Source: AC-32 sp963715575 (lineage in GTDB: Bacteria > Actinomycetota > Thermoleophilia > Gaiellales > Gaiellaceae). Taken from it: a stretch of 64,000 bases of DNA. A program made the translations under genes and the position numbers. Below, piece after piece: positions 32,114 through 40,742 of the stretch; position 1 is the first letter of the stretch; each line of letters starts with the position of its first letter. The DNA is taken from positions 1,674,001 through 1,738,000 of the forward strand of contig OY970250.1 of the NCBI GenBank assembly GCA_963715575.1, given 5' to 3'. The notes under the pieces were generated by a model. The model searched no databases. It was not told the DNA's origin and saw only the letters and a list, made by a program, of their open reading frames with translations.

Positions 32114-33310
32114 ATGCAGGTTCTTCGAAACGCTTACGTACTCTTTACCTGCGGGCGATGCAGAACCGCAGAACGGGTAGCACGAGGTGAAATGCGGACT
32201 ACCACCCATGGCCGAGCTGCGCGTCGCGCGGGCAAGCTCCGCGAGGTGAGCCTGCCCACGTCGACGGTGGCCGCGTGGCGAACCTGCGCGGCCGCCGTAC
32301 GGCGTGCGCCGCGGCGCTTCAAGCGCGTGATTCGACCTGAACCGGGTTACCGGCGGCTGTCGCTGTTCACGCGCGTGATTCTCGTCAATGCCGCCGTGCT
32401 GGTGACGGCGACCCTGGTCTTCGCCGTCAGCCCGGCGACCGTCTCTTTCCCACTCGCCGTGAGAGAAGCCCTCGTGCTCGCGCTCGGGCTTCTGGCGATT
32501 GTGATCGCCAACACCTTCCTGCTGAGGCTCACCTTTCGTCCGCTCGGACGCCTTGTGCGGCTGATGAGCTCGATCGACCTTCTGCAGCCGGGACAGCGCC
32601 TCGAGCTGAGTGGCGGTGTCGAAGTACGGCGTGTGATCAGCACCTTCAACGAGATGCTCGAGCGGCTCGAACGTGAACGGCGGGAGAGCAACCGGCGCAC
32701 GCTGACCGCGCGAGAGGGAGAGCGCCGCCGGATCGGCCAGGAGCTCCACGACGAGATCGGGCAACGGCTCACCGGCTTGTTGCTCCAGCTCGGGCGAACG
32801 CTTCGCGACGCTCCCGAGGAGACGCGCAGCGAGCTGCTGGCGGCCCAGGATCTGGCTCGCTCGACCCTCGACGAGGTCGGTCGGCTGGCGTGGCAGCTTC
32901 GGCCGGGCATCCTCGACGACCTGGGGCTCGTCGATGCGCTACGGGCGCTCGTGGAGGAGCTCGATGATCGGGATGGCGTGCGCGTCTTCATGCGGGCCGG
33001 CGGGTCGGTACCGCCTCTGGGTGCCGAGGCCGATCTCGTCGTCTACCGGATCGCACAGGAGAGCATCACGAACGCGCTGCGCCACGCGGACGCTCACCAG
33101 GTCGAGCTCGAGCTCGGGCGCCGCGACGGGGCGGTGACGCTAACCGTGAGTGACGATGGCCGAGGCATCGACGGCGCCGACGAAGGCCCAGGCATCCGCG
33201 GCATGCGGGAGCGGGCACTGCTGCTCGGGGCGAGTCTCCGGCTCCGGTCCGATCCCGGCCAGGGACTGATCGTGAGCCTCGAGCTACCGCTGCAGCAGGA
33301 GAGCGACTGA
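32114..33310 (+). CDS. sensor histidine kinase, NarX/DesK (HisKA_3) type
   Basis: 398 residues from the ATG at 32114; an in-frame ATG at 32192 is also possible. Two helices (about 82-105 and 115-138) enclose a very short outside loop, so there is little room for an extracellular sensor. HAMP follows (137-195), then the HisKA_3 box with His212 in ERRRIGQELHDEIGQRLTG and a HATPase_c domain (NALRHADAHQ, SDDGRGI, GPGIRGMRERA). It phosphorylates the regulator encoded 1 bp downstream. The N-terminal 80 residues are basic and unusual; the second start would remove only part of them. Confidence 0.92.
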   Translation: MQVLRNAYVLFTCGRCRTAERVARGEMRTTTHGRAARRAGKLREVSLPTSTVAAWRTCAAAVRRAPRRFKRVIRPEPGYRRLSLFTRVILVNAAVLVTATLVFAVSPATVSFPLAVREALVLALGLLAIVIANTFLLRLTFRPLGRLVRLMSSIDLLQPGQRLELSGGVEVRRVISTFNEMLERLERERRESNRRTLTAREGERRRIGQELHDEIGQRLTGLLLQLGRTLRDAPEETRSELLAAQDLARSTLDEVGRLAWQLRPGILDDLGLVDALRALVEELDDRDGVRVFMRAGGSVPPLGAEADLVVYRIAQESITNALRHADAHQVELELGRRDGAVTLTVSDDGRGIDGADEGPGIRGMRERALLLGASLRLRSDPGQGLIVSLELPLQQESD

Positions 33311-33311
33311 G

Positions 33312-33974
33312 ATGCCCGTCCCGTTCCCGGCCAAGGTCCTGGTCGCCGACGATCACGCGGTCGTGCGGGACGGACTGAAACTGCTCCTCAACCACGAGCC
33401 CGACTTGCGGGTGGTGGCAGAGGCGGAAGACGGTGCGGATGCCGTCGAGCGGTGCTTGTCGGACGAGATCGACTTGGCGATCCTCGACGTGGCGATGCCG
33501 CGCCTGACGGGTCTCCAGGTGGCGCGGGAGCTTTCGCGCCGTCGTCCAGAAGTTCGATCCCTGATCCTGTCGATGTACGACCGCGATCAGTACCTCTTCG
33601 AGGCACTTTCCGCCGGCGCCTCCGGCTACGTCGTGAAGCGCGCAGCGGACACGGACATCGTCGAGGCCTGCCGCGCGACGTTACGGGGAGAGGCGTTTCT
33701 CTACCCGAGCGGGATCTCGGCGATGCTACGGCAGAAGCTCGAGCGCGCGCTGGAGGGCGAGCTCTCCCAAGCGCCCTCCCCCTTGACGCCCCGAGAAACG
33801 GAGGTCGCCAAGCTCGTGGCGGAGGGTCACAGCTCGCAGGAGATTGCCGACCTCCTCGTGATCAGCCTGAAGACCGTCGAGCGTCACCGGGCCAACATCC
33901 TCGAGAAGCTCGAGCTGCGGGACCGGGTCGACCTGACCCGCTACGCGATCCGTCAAGGGCTGGTCGAGGCGTAA
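33312..33974 (+). CDS. NarL/FixJ-family response regulator
   Basis: 220 residues. Receiver domain with VADDHAVVRDG and phospho-acceptor Asp59 in AILDVAMPRLTG, then the LuxR-type helix-turn-helix (LTPRETEVAKLVAEGHSSQEIADLL, SLKTVERHRANILEKL) at about 155-215. It lies 1 bp after the kinase stop, so the two are a cognate pair. Target genes are not evident. Its 3' end overlaps the convergent STAS gene by 22 bp. Confidence 0.94.
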   Translation: MPVPFPAKVLVADDHAVVRDGLKLLLNHEPDLRVVAEAEDGADAVERCLSDEIDLAILDVAMPRLTGLQVARELSRRRPEVRSLILSMYDRDQYLFEALSAGASGYVVKRAADTDIVEACRATLRGEAFLYPSGISAMLRQKLERALEGELSQAPSPLTPRETEVAKLVAEGHSSQEIADLLVISLKTVERHRANILEKLELRDRVDLTRYAIRQGLVEA

Positions 33975-34351
33975 CCGCCCAGCTCTGCCATCGTGGCGAG
34001 CCAGTGGCGGCCCACCACGTGGCGGAGTGCGTCCTCGAGCGTCGGCTCGACGACCACGAGCCGGTCGGCCCCTTTCCGCTCGAGCACCCAGAGCACTGCC
34101 GGGTCGCTGCAGACGACGATCACCTGGCGGGCGGAGGTGCGGACCCGGGTCGAAGAGCTCATCGCCGTCGCGAGCCGCCGGCCGTGCGCCGGATCCATGC
34201 CGTCGAGGTTCAGCACGATCGCGTCGCCCTGAGGCGCGCTGTCGAGCGCGTCCGTAAGTGCTGCGCACTCGACACTGCCGTCGGAGGCAAGCGACAGCAG
34301 ACGCGCCCCCAGGGCGAGCCTCAGGGTCCGGAGCGGGACTCTGTCCGCCAT
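33953..34351 (-). CDS. STAS-domain protein without the usual phospho-serine
   Basis: 132 residues from the ATG at 34351. The pattern is that of SpoIIAA-like anti-sigma factor antagonists: a first strand, helix ECAALTDALDS, the strand DAIVLNLDGM, and the closing strand/helix VIVVCSDPAVLWVLERKGADRLVVVEPTLEDALRHV. The loop that normally reads DSSG(L), where the antagonist is phosphorylated, is DPAHG here, so regulation by phosphorylation is doubtful. It overlaps the response regulator 3' end and lies back to back with the kinase fragment gene at 34441. Call is by pattern only. Confidence 0.6.
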   Translation of the reverse strand: MADRVPLRTLRLALGARLLSLASDGSVECAALTDALDSAPQGDAIVLNLDGMDPAHGRRLATAMSSSTRVRTSARQVIVVCSDPAVLWVLERKGADRLVVVEPTLEDALRHVVGRHWLATMAELGGYASTSP

Positions 34352-34440
34352 CCGCCTGCACAGTCGCCTGCCTGCGGGCTCGTGCCAATGGGGGGCGCCA
34401 CCCATTGGGCACGAACGCGGGGTGTCGCAAGAGTGCGGAG

Positions 34441-34995
34441 ATGATCGCGACCGCCCTCGGCGTTGCAATCGGCAGCCTCGAGATTCTGCTCGTAGGAACC
34501 GTGCTCCGGCGCTTTTGGCGCTTCCGTCGAGGATTTCCCTGGCTGGTCGCGCTGGCCATGTTCTTCCTGCTGCGTGGCGTCGACCGGATCGTCGTCTCCT
34601 TCGCCGCAGAGCCGCCGCCGGAGTTCGGTCTCGCGCTCGACGTCGTCCTGCTCACAGTGCTCGTGCTGCTCCTGCTGACGATCGAGCGCGTGATCGCCGG
34701 ACTGCAGCTCGCCGAGGACGCTGCTCAGTATCGGGAGCGGGAGTACGGCCGTGCGCTTCGCGACTACCGGCGGCTCGTCCGACATCGCCTCGCCAACCCA
34801 CTCACCGCCATCGTCGGCAGCGCCCGCGCGCTGCGCGAGCTGACTATGGATAAGCCGGCGATGCGGGAGGAGTTGCTCGAGGTTCTCGAGCATGAGGCCG
34901 AGCGGCTGGAGAAGATCTCACTCGACCCGGCCGACGAGCTGCGCGCCGAAGAACGGGCCTTGCATCCCGAGCCGAAGCTCGAAGGCACCGACTAG
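34441..34995 (+). CDS. membrane-anchored histidine-kinase-like protein lacking an ATPase domain
   Basis: 184 residues. Three hydrophobic helices (about 5-20, 33-55 and 65-85) are followed by a coil (AEDAAQYREREYGRALRDYRR) and a HisKA dimerisation motif, His115 in RHRLANPLTAIVGSARALREL, where the canonical form is HELRTPLTAIVG. The protein ends 70 residues later with no N, G1, F or G2 boxes, so it cannot bind ATP by itself. It may accept phosphate from another kinase or only dimerise. The stop at 34995 is real in frame; nothing downstream restores an ATPase domain. Confidence 0.72.
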   Translation: MIATALGVAIGSLEILLVGTVLRRFWRFRRGFPWLVALAMFFLLRGVDRIVVSFAAEPPPEFGLALDVVLLTVLVLLLLTIERVIAGLQLAEDAAQYREREYGRALRDYRRLVRHRLANPLTAIVGSARALRELTMDKPAMREELLEVLEHEAERLEKISLDPADELRAEERALHPEPKLEGTD

Positions 34996-35098
34996 CGAAG
35001 ACGTCTCGCTGAACCTGTCGCAGATGGGTGCCGTCACGGATTTCACCTGCTCGCCCGCGGGCCAATGCTCGAGTGCGACGATCGTGAAAGGAGGTCGT

Positions 35099-36166
35099 AT
35101 GAACACGACCACAATCGACGAGAAACGGCTCGAGGCGTTCATGACGTGCCTCGTCGAAGACATTGGCGCCGCGATGAGCGCACCGCTGGTCCGGATCGGC
35201 GAGAAACTCGGCCTGTACGAGGTGATGGCGCACAGCGGCCCGCTGACCTCGCAGGACGTGGCCGAGCGCGCCGGTGTCTCGGAACGGTACGTCCGGGAAT
35301 GGCTGCGCAGCCAGGCTGCCGGCGGCTACGTGAGCTACGACCCGGAAACCGACCGTTACACCCTTCCCGACGAGCATGCACTAGTAGTCGCCGACGAGGA
35401 GAGCCCCTTCTACGTCCTCGGCGCGTTCGACGTCGTCGCCTCCGTCGAGGCTGACGAGGAGGAGCTGTTGACGCGCTTCCAGAGCGGCGAAGGGCTGGGG
35501 TGGCACGAGCACGACGAGCGTCTTTACTCCGGCACGGAGCGGTTCTTCCGCGCCGGCTACCGCGCGCATCTCGCGAACGACTGGATTCCGGCGCTCGACG
35601 GTGTGGAGGAGAAACTCGAGCGCGGCGCGACGGTCGCCGACGTCGGCTGTGGCCATGGCGCGTCGACGATCATTCTCGCCGAAGCCTTCCCGAGGTCGCG
35701 CTTCGCGGGCTTCGACTATCACGACGTGTCGATCGAGCGCGCTAAGAAGGCCGCGGCAAAGGCCGGTGTGGCCGATCGGATCGACTTCGAGGTTGCGTCG
35801 GCCAAGGACTACCCAGGCTCCGGCTACGACCTCGTCTGCAGCTTCGACTGTCTGCACGACATGGGCGATCCGGTCGGTGCGTCCGCGCACGTGCACGAGA
35901 CGCTCGACACTGACGGGACGTGGATGATCGTCGAGCCGCTGGCGGGCGACAGCGTCGAGGAAAATCTCAACCCGGTCGGTCGCCTGTACTACAGCGCCTC
36001 GACAGCGCTCTGCACGCCTGCGTCACTCGCACAGGAAGTGGGGTTGGCGCTCGGAGCACAAGCCGGCGAGTCGCGTCTCACGGAGGTGGTGAAGGACGGC
36101 GGTTTCGGCCGTGTCCGCCGCGCGACGCAGACGCCGTTCAACCTGATCCTCGAGGCGCGGCCTTAG
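35099..36166 (+). CDS. SAM-dependent methyltransferase with N-terminal winged helix (Rv2258c-like)
   Basis: 355 residues. The start is fixed by AAAGGAGG 5 nt before the ATG, one of the strongest ribosome binding sites in the window. Residues about 20-90 are a winged helix (LGLYEVMAHSGPLTSQDVAERAGVSERYVREWL). The SAM-binding site is VADVGCGHGASTIILAEAFP near 185, followed by FAGFDYHDVSIERA and CSFDCLHDMGDP. This architecture is known from Mycobacterium Rv2258c and its relatives, which act on unknown small molecules or proteins. No partner gene is adjacent. Confidence 0.9.
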   Translation: MNTTTIDEKRLEAFMTCLVEDIGAAMSAPLVRIGEKLGLYEVMAHSGPLTSQDVAERAGVSERYVREWLRSQAAGGYVSYDPETDRYTLPDEHALVVADEESPFYVLGAFDVVASVEADEEELLTRFQSGEGLGWHEHDERLYSGTERFFRAGYRAHLANDWIPALDGVEEKLERGATVADVGCGHGASTIILAEAFPRSRFAGFDYHDVSIERAKKAAAKAGVADRIDFEVASAKDYPGSGYDLVCSFDCLHDMGDPVGASAHVHETLDTDGTWMIVEPLAGDSVEENLNPVGRLYYSASTALCTPASLAQEVGLALGAQAGESRLTEVVKDGGFGRVRRATQTPFNLILEARP

Positions 36167-36185
36167 CGCGTCCCGCCGCGGGCCC

Positions 36186-36458
36186 TCAGCTGGCGGCCGC
36201 CCGGTGCGGCGCGGTGAGCGCACGGTTCGCCGCGTTGGCGCGTAGCCGGTCGTATGCCTGGCGCGTCAGCCACGCGGGGGCGAAGCAGTCGGGGTCGTCG
36301 CACTCGCAGAAGAACGGGATCGCCTCGTCTGGATCCAGCCGCTCCAGGCCGTGACGCATGTAGTGATTTGCCCGACGCTTCCGCGAGTGCGCGCTCTCCC
36401 CCGACGGCCATCCGGTCGCCGGTCTGTGGTGTCGTCTCGAAGTGGGGGTGTCGATCAT
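36186..36458 (-). CDS. small Cys-rich protein
   Basis: 90 residues if started at the ATG at 36458; ATGs at 36494 and 36359 are alternatives, and none has a clear Shine-Dalgarno sequence. The core IPFFCECDDPDCFAPAWLT followed by RQAYDRLRANAANRAL matches a common actinobacterial small protein type with C-x-C-x4-C, probably metal-binding, of unknown function. The stretch upstream of residue 34 is low-complexity and may not be translated. It is convergent with the Rv2258c-like gene. Confidence 0.5.
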   Translation of the reverse strand: MIDTPTSRRHHRPATGWPSGESAHSRKRRANHYMRHGLERLDPDEAIPFFCECDDPDCFAPAWLTRQAYDRLRANAANRALTAPHRAAAS

Positions 36459-36603
36459 GGCCGCAGGCTCGCGAAGCTGTCGCGTCGTGGCCATGGGGAC
36501 TACCACACATCTTCGGCGCTGAATGCAGGGCAACCCCCATGGTGGCGCGCGGCGCTGGGTCCGAGCATGGCGGGTGGAGGTCTATCGAGAGAGAGGTGAG
36601 GAG

Positions 36604-37440
36604 ATGATCGACCAGCACCAGCAGAACCTGCTCGCGATCGCGGAGGCGATCGCGCCTGGCTGGGAGCGGCGCAGGCCGTTCATCGAGGAGACCACGGCGC
36701 CCGTCCGCGACTGGATGATCGACGCGCTCGCGCCGCAGCCGGGCGAGACCGTGCTCGAGCTCGCAGCCGGCGCCGGCGACCTCGGCTACGCGGCGGCCGC
36801 CCGCCTCGGCGAGACCGGCCGTCTGGTCACGGCCGACTTCTCGCCCGCGATGCTCGAAGTCGCCCGGCGACGCGGCAGCGCGCTCGGCGTGGGCAACGTC
36901 GACTACCGAGTGATGGACGCGCAAGACATCGAGCTCGAGGACGACTCCGTCGACGGCATCCTCTGCCGCTTCGGCTACATGCTGATGCCCGACCCGCAGG
37001 CGGCGCTCGCCGAGGCCCGACGCGTCCTCCGCCCCGGCGGCCGGCTCGCGCTCGCCGTCTGGGGCCCGGCAGAGCGCAACCTGTTCTTCTCGCTGATCGG
37101 CATGGCGCTCGTTCGGCGCGGACACATCCCGCCGCCGGACACGACCGAGCCCGGGGTCTTCACGCTCGCCGACCCGAGCCGCACGCGCGCGCTCCTCGCA
37201 GAAGCGGGCTTCGGCTCGGTACGGCTCGAGGAGGTGCCCGTTGTCTTCGGCGTGGCCGGGGCCTACGAGTACCTCGCGATCATCGCCGACACGGCAGGGC
37301 CGCTCGGCCTTGCACTCCGCGACGCCGGTGACGACGAGCGCGCGCGGATCGCAGACGAGCTACGCGAGCCACTCTCGAAGTTCGCGGTCGCGTCCGGTTA
37401 TCGACTTCCTGGCGTTGCGCTCGCGGCGAGCGCCTCATGA
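36604..37440 (+). CDS. class I SAM-dependent methyltransferase (UbiE-like)
   Basis: 278 residues from the ATG at 36604, preceded by GAGGTGAGGAG. The SAM site is VLELAAGAGDLGYAAAARLG near 48, then TADFSPAMLEVARRR and DAQDIELEDDSVDGILCRFGYMLMPDPQAALAEARRVLRPGG, as in UbiE/COQ5-type and sterol-type enzymes. The C-terminal region (about 170-278) should form the acceptor site; the substrate is unknown. The convergent Ig-like pseudogene abuts its stop. Confidence 0.9.
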   Translation: MIDQHQQNLLAIAEAIAPGWERRRPFIEETTAPVRDWMIDALAPQPGETVLELAAGAGDLGYAAAARLGETGRLVTADFSPAMLEVARRRGSALGVGNVDYRVMDAQDIELEDDSVDGILCRFGYMLMPDPQAALAEARRVLRPGGRLALAVWGPAERNLFFSLIGMALVRRGHIPPPDTTEPGVFTLADPSRTRALLAEAGFGSVRLEEVPVVFGVAGAYEYLAIIADTAGPLGLALRDAGDDERARIADELREPLSKFAVASGYRLPGVALAASAS

Positions 37441-38079
37441 GTCGTTCTTCCGTCAGGGCGACGGCGGCAGGTTCGAGAAGTCCTTCTTCCTCGAGCTCGT
37501 CCTTGCCGAGCTTGTGCTTCAGCGACGAGCTCGCGACCTGGGTCGGGCCCTTGCAGACCTGCACGAAGAACTGCGTCCCCTCGGCGAGGGCGCCGAAGTA
37601 GAAGCCGTCGTCGCTCGGCGTGACGTTCAGCAGCGGCGTGCCCGTGCAGCTCGCGCCGGCGCTGCTCTTCCAGAACTGCACGTGGTAAGGCGTGGGAGGG
37701 ACGTTCCCGTCCGCGACGCAGTCGATCGTGACCGCGAAGGAGTCGTGCTGGGTGAAGGTGAGCGCGTCGCCGTTCTCCTTGTGCGCCGGGCCGGTCGCGC
37801 TCACGTTGACCGTGTAGCTGCCGTCCGCGGCGCTCGCGGGCACGGTCGTCGAGATCGGGATGCTGAAGGTCTGCTGCGCGTGTCCCAGGGCGTGGGCACG
37901 ACCGCCGTGCTGCCGCTCGCGGTGATCCCGGCCGCCGTTGCGTCCGCATCCGGGGTCGCCGTGACGGTGAGCATTGAGCCGCCGTCGAAGTGAACCGTGC
38001 CGTTGAAGCGCACCGTGACCGCGCCGGCGACCGGCGTGCCGTGGTTGCTGCACGCGAGGCCCGTCAAGCTACGGGGCAT
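37441..38079 (-). pseudogene. decayed secreted Ig-like protein gene
   Basis: The upstream part (MPRSLTGLACSNHGTPVAGA, then VHFDGGSMLTVTATPDADAT to PTPWDT) starts inside a domain with no signal peptide. Near 37875-37885 the frame changes and continues as QQTFSIPISTTVPASAADGS, HVQFWKSSAGASCTGTPLL and FFVQVCKGPTQVASSSLKHK. The new frame runs on antisense into the methyltransferase gene with no natural end, so the 3' end is lost too. Truncation at both ends plus a frameshift makes a pseudogene the best call. It occupies nearly all of the gap between 37441 and 38130. Confidence 0.65.
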
Positions 38080-38130
38080 CCCTGAAACGAGGGATCCGCG
38101 CCGCCCCGCGGGCGCCGATCCAGAGAGTGC

Positions 38131-38853
38131 GTGTTCGCCCGCACCGCCCTCATTTCTGTGGCAGTTGCCGGCTTTCTGGCTCTGACGCAGTTCGCCGCGG
38201 CCCGTCCGGCAATCGACATCGACGTCGAGCCTTCCGCCGTGTCCCCGCCCGGCCACGGCGTGCTGACCGGCTCGATCGAGCAGACCGACCAGATGTGGGT
38301 CTGCCGCGGCCCGGTCGACCTCGACTCGGTCTCCGTGGCGATGACCTCGGCACTGACCAGCCGGCGTGGCGCCGACGCCGTACACCTCGAGCCGGGCTGC
38401 ACGGGCCGGATCGGCCGGCTGGACGTGGACACGTCCGCCGGAGACGCCGTCAAGGCGACCGAAGGCGTGCACGACCTGACGATCGACGGCGGCACCGTCC
38501 ACTGCGCAGCGAAGCTGCCGACCATGCACCAGGACGGCTTCCAGATCATGGGCGGGACGCGAATCACGCTGCGCGGCCTGCGGATCGACTGTGGCCGCGC
38601 CGGCGAGTCGCTGATCAACTCGAACCTCTTCATCAAGCGCGCCGGGCGCTCGGTCAACCCGCCGACGGACGTCGTCTGCGTCGACTGCTTTCTCGGCGCC
38701 TCGGCCGCGCACACGGCGAGCATCCAGGAGTCGGTGCGGTCTGGCCTGGTCGACTCGACCCTCTGCACCGCCAAGTACCCGCGCTTGACGTTGACGATCG
38801 GTCCCGGCGCAGTCGACCCGGTTGACAGCGACAACGTGCTCGGCACCTGCTGA
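38131..38853 (+). CDS. secreted parallel beta-helix protein, short paralogue
   Basis: 240 residues from the GTG at 38131. The signal peptide is about 1-24. The mature protein follows a right-handed beta-helix pattern: VCRGPVDLDSV, LEPGCTGRIGRLDV, TEGVHDLTIDGG, TMHQDGFQIMGGTRITLRGLRI, RAGESLINSNLFIKRAGRS and VDCFLGASAAHTASIQESVRSG. It is clearly paralogous to the longer protein at 45947-47077, sharing the HQDG motif, the GGxRIT strand, two Cys pairs and the AAHTxSxQxSVRSG run. Pectate-lyase-like folds of this kind cut or bind acidic polysaccharides. It stands at the edge of the polysaccharide locus. Confidence 0.82.
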   Translation: MFARTALISVAVAGFLALTQFAAARPAIDIDVEPSAVSPPGHGVLTGSIEQTDQMWVCRGPVDLDSVSVAMTSALTSRRGADAVHLEPGCTGRIGRLDVDTSAGDAVKATEGVHDLTIDGGTVHCAAKLPTMHQDGFQIMGGTRITLRGLRIDCGRAGESLINSNLFIKRAGRSVNPPTDVVCVDCFLGASAAHTASIQESVRSGLVDSTLCTAKYPRLTLTIGPGAVDPVDSDNVLGTC

Positions 38854-38875
38854 CGAGCTAGGCTCAGCGCCCGCG

Positions 38876-39955
38876 ATGAGCGGCGCGGACGGGCAGGTGG
38901 CGATCGAGGTCGTCTCGAACGGCGAGCTGCGGGCGGGCGGGGGTGCCCGAGCGGGTGCCGACCTCTCGGCCGAGAAGCGATCGGCATTGCTCGCGAACCC
39001 ACTGCTCGGCGGCGGCGACGAGCCGGTGCGGCTGTTCGCGCTGGTCGGCTCGCAGCAGGCGGGCGGGCTCGACCTCGTCGCGGGCGAGCTCGAGACCCCC
39101 GACGGCCCGCAGCGCGTGTTCTGGGGCTCGGCCCTCTGGGTCGCGCCGGAGTCCCGCGGCCGTGGCCTGGCCGGCGCGCTCCTTCGCGAGGCGGAATCGT
39201 TCGGCGAGGCGGCGGCGGCGGCGTGTGCGCCGTCGCGGATGTCGTTGCCCCTCTACCGCAAGTTCGGCTACGTCGACCTCGAGCTGCGCCGGCACGTGCT
39301 CGTCAGGCGGGTCGCGCCGCTGGCCGTCCCGCGGCTGGGTCCGAGGGCGGGTGGCGCCCTCGCGGCCGTCGCCGACGTGGCACTCCGGGCTCAGCGGTCG
39401 CTGTTCGGCCTCGCGGGCGGCTCGCGCGCAGGTTCGCTCGAGGCGACCCCGGTCGCGGCGTTCCCGCCCGAGCTCGAGTCGCAGTTGGCCGCCGAGCGCG
39501 CTCCCTACGCGCCGCACCGTTCCGCTGCCTGGCTCGACTGGATCGTGCGCGAGAGCTTCTACGGCGACGACCACCGGCGAGAGCTCCGTCTGATTCAGGG
39601 CGCCGGCGGCGACGTGCTCGGGTACTTCGTCGTCAAGGCGCGCCGCTATTCCGGCGTCACACGCTGGCGGGTGGAGAACCTCCACCTCGGCTCGCTCGTG
39701 GACTGGCGGGTGTTCGAGCCGCGTGTGCTGTCCTTCGAGCAGCTCGTCCGGCTCGCCACCGAGGTGCTGGTCGGCTGGGGCGTGGACGCCGTCGAGGTGT
39801 GCCTGCCTCCGGGCGAGCGCGCGCGGCTGCTACGGCTCGGCTTCGTTCAGTCGGGTGCGCAGCACGTCGTCTGCCGCCGCCAGGGGAAGGAGCTGCCTCG
39901 CGACCCGTCGGCCTGGACGCTCCGGCCCGGCGAGGGTGACCATGCCTTCTCCTGA
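38876..39955 (+). CDS. GNAT-family acetyltransferase, two-domain
   Basis: 359 residues from the ATG at 38876, with TAGGCT 11 nt upstream (38859-38864). The acetyl-CoA motif is ALWVAPESRGRGLAGALLREAE near residue 95, followed by SLPLYRKFGYVDLELRRHVLV. The second half (about 190-359) has another GNAT-like beta/alpha pattern (LGYFVVKARRYSGVTRWRVENLHLGSL, VEVCLPPGERARLLRLGFVQSG). The deacetylase gene starts 14 bp before its stop. Given the locus, it may acetylate a sugar precursor, but protein or metabolite acetylation cannot be excluded. Confidence 0.8.
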   Translation: MSGADGQVAIEVVSNGELRAGGGARAGADLSAEKRSALLANPLLGGGDEPVRLFALVGSQQAGGLDLVAGELETPDGPQRVFWGSALWVAPESRGRGLAGALLREAESFGEAAAAACAPSRMSLPLYRKFGYVDLELRRHVLVRRVAPLAVPRLGPRAGGALAAVADVALRAQRSLFGLAGGSRAGSLEATPVAAFPPELESQLAAERAPYAPHRSAAWLDWIVRESFYGDDHRRELRLIQGAGGDVLGYFVVKARRYSGVTRWRVENLHLGSLVDWRVFEPRVLSFEQLVRLATEVLVGWGVDAVEVCLPPGERARLLRLGFVQSGAQHVVCRRQGKELPRDPSAWTLRPGEGDHAFS

Positions 39956-40742
39956 GACCGGCGGGCGGCTGCGCCTGATCCTGAACGCGGATGACTTCGG
40001 CTACGACGCGGACACCGCGGAGGCGACGGTCGAGTGCTTCCGTGCGCGCGCGCTGACGAGCGCGACGATCATGCTCGGCATGCCGGCGACCGAGCAGGCG
40101 CTCGAGTTCGCCCGCGGCCATCCCGAGCTCGACTTCGGCGTCCACCTCGTCTTCACGGGGGACTTCGGCCAGAGGCCACTCGCCGGCGCCGAGCGCGTGC
40201 CGTCGCTCGTCGACGCCGACGGCCGGTTCCTCCCGGTGCGGACGGCGCGGGCGAAGGCGCTCGCCGGGCGCTTGGCACAAAGCGAGCTCGAGCAAGAGAT
40301 CGAGGCCCAGGTGCGCGCTGTGCAGGAGTCCGGCGTGCCGGTCTCCCACGTCGACTCGCACCGGCACGTGCACAAGCTGGGGTCGATCCGGGCGGCGCTG
40401 GCGCGGGTCCTCCCGGGCCTGGGGATCCGGCGCGTGCGCACGGCGCAGGACGTCTACCTCACGCGGCCGCTCACGAGCCTGACCTACTGGGCCGGACCGC
40501 GCTGGCGGCGCCGGCTGCAGAAGTGCTTCGAGACGACCGACCACTTCTTCATGGCCGGGGTCTCGGACCCGCAGTGGGGCACGCCTCTGGCGGCGCGCCT
40601 GGACGGACTGGCCGGCTCGCTCGAGGTCGGAGTGCATCCCGGCCGCGCGCAGGACTGGCGCGACCGCGACCGCCGAGCAGTGCTCGAGCTCGCCGCCGGC
40701 CTGGACGACCGCGTCGAGCTGATCGACTGGCGCTCGCTCTGA
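39942..40742 (+). CDS. YdjC/ChbG-like carbohydrate deacetylase
   Basis: 266 residues. The metal-binding motifs of the YdjC family are visible: LILNADDFGYDADTAEA (Asp-Asp near residues 16-17), DFGVHLVFTGD (His near 66) and SHVDSHRHVHKL (His-x-x-His near 130). Enzymes of this family remove acetyl groups from chito-oligosaccharides or N-acetylglucosamine-containing lipid precursors (the HpnK branch). It overlaps the acetyltransferase gene upstream by 14 bp and the GT2 gene downstream through TGATG, forming a tight operon. Confidence 0.88.
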   Translation: MPSPETGGRLRLILNADDFGYDADTAEATVECFRARALTSATIMLGMPATEQALEFARGHPELDFGVHLVFTGDFGQRPLAGAERVPSLVDADGRFLPVRTARAKALAGRLAQSELEQEIEAQVRAVQESGVPVSHVDSHRHVHKLGSIRAALARVLPGLGIRRVRTAQDVYLTRPLTSLTYWAGPRWRRRLQKCFETTDHFFMAGVSDPQWGTPLAARLDGLAGSLEVGVHPGRAQDWRDRDRRAVLELAAGLDDRVELIDWRSL

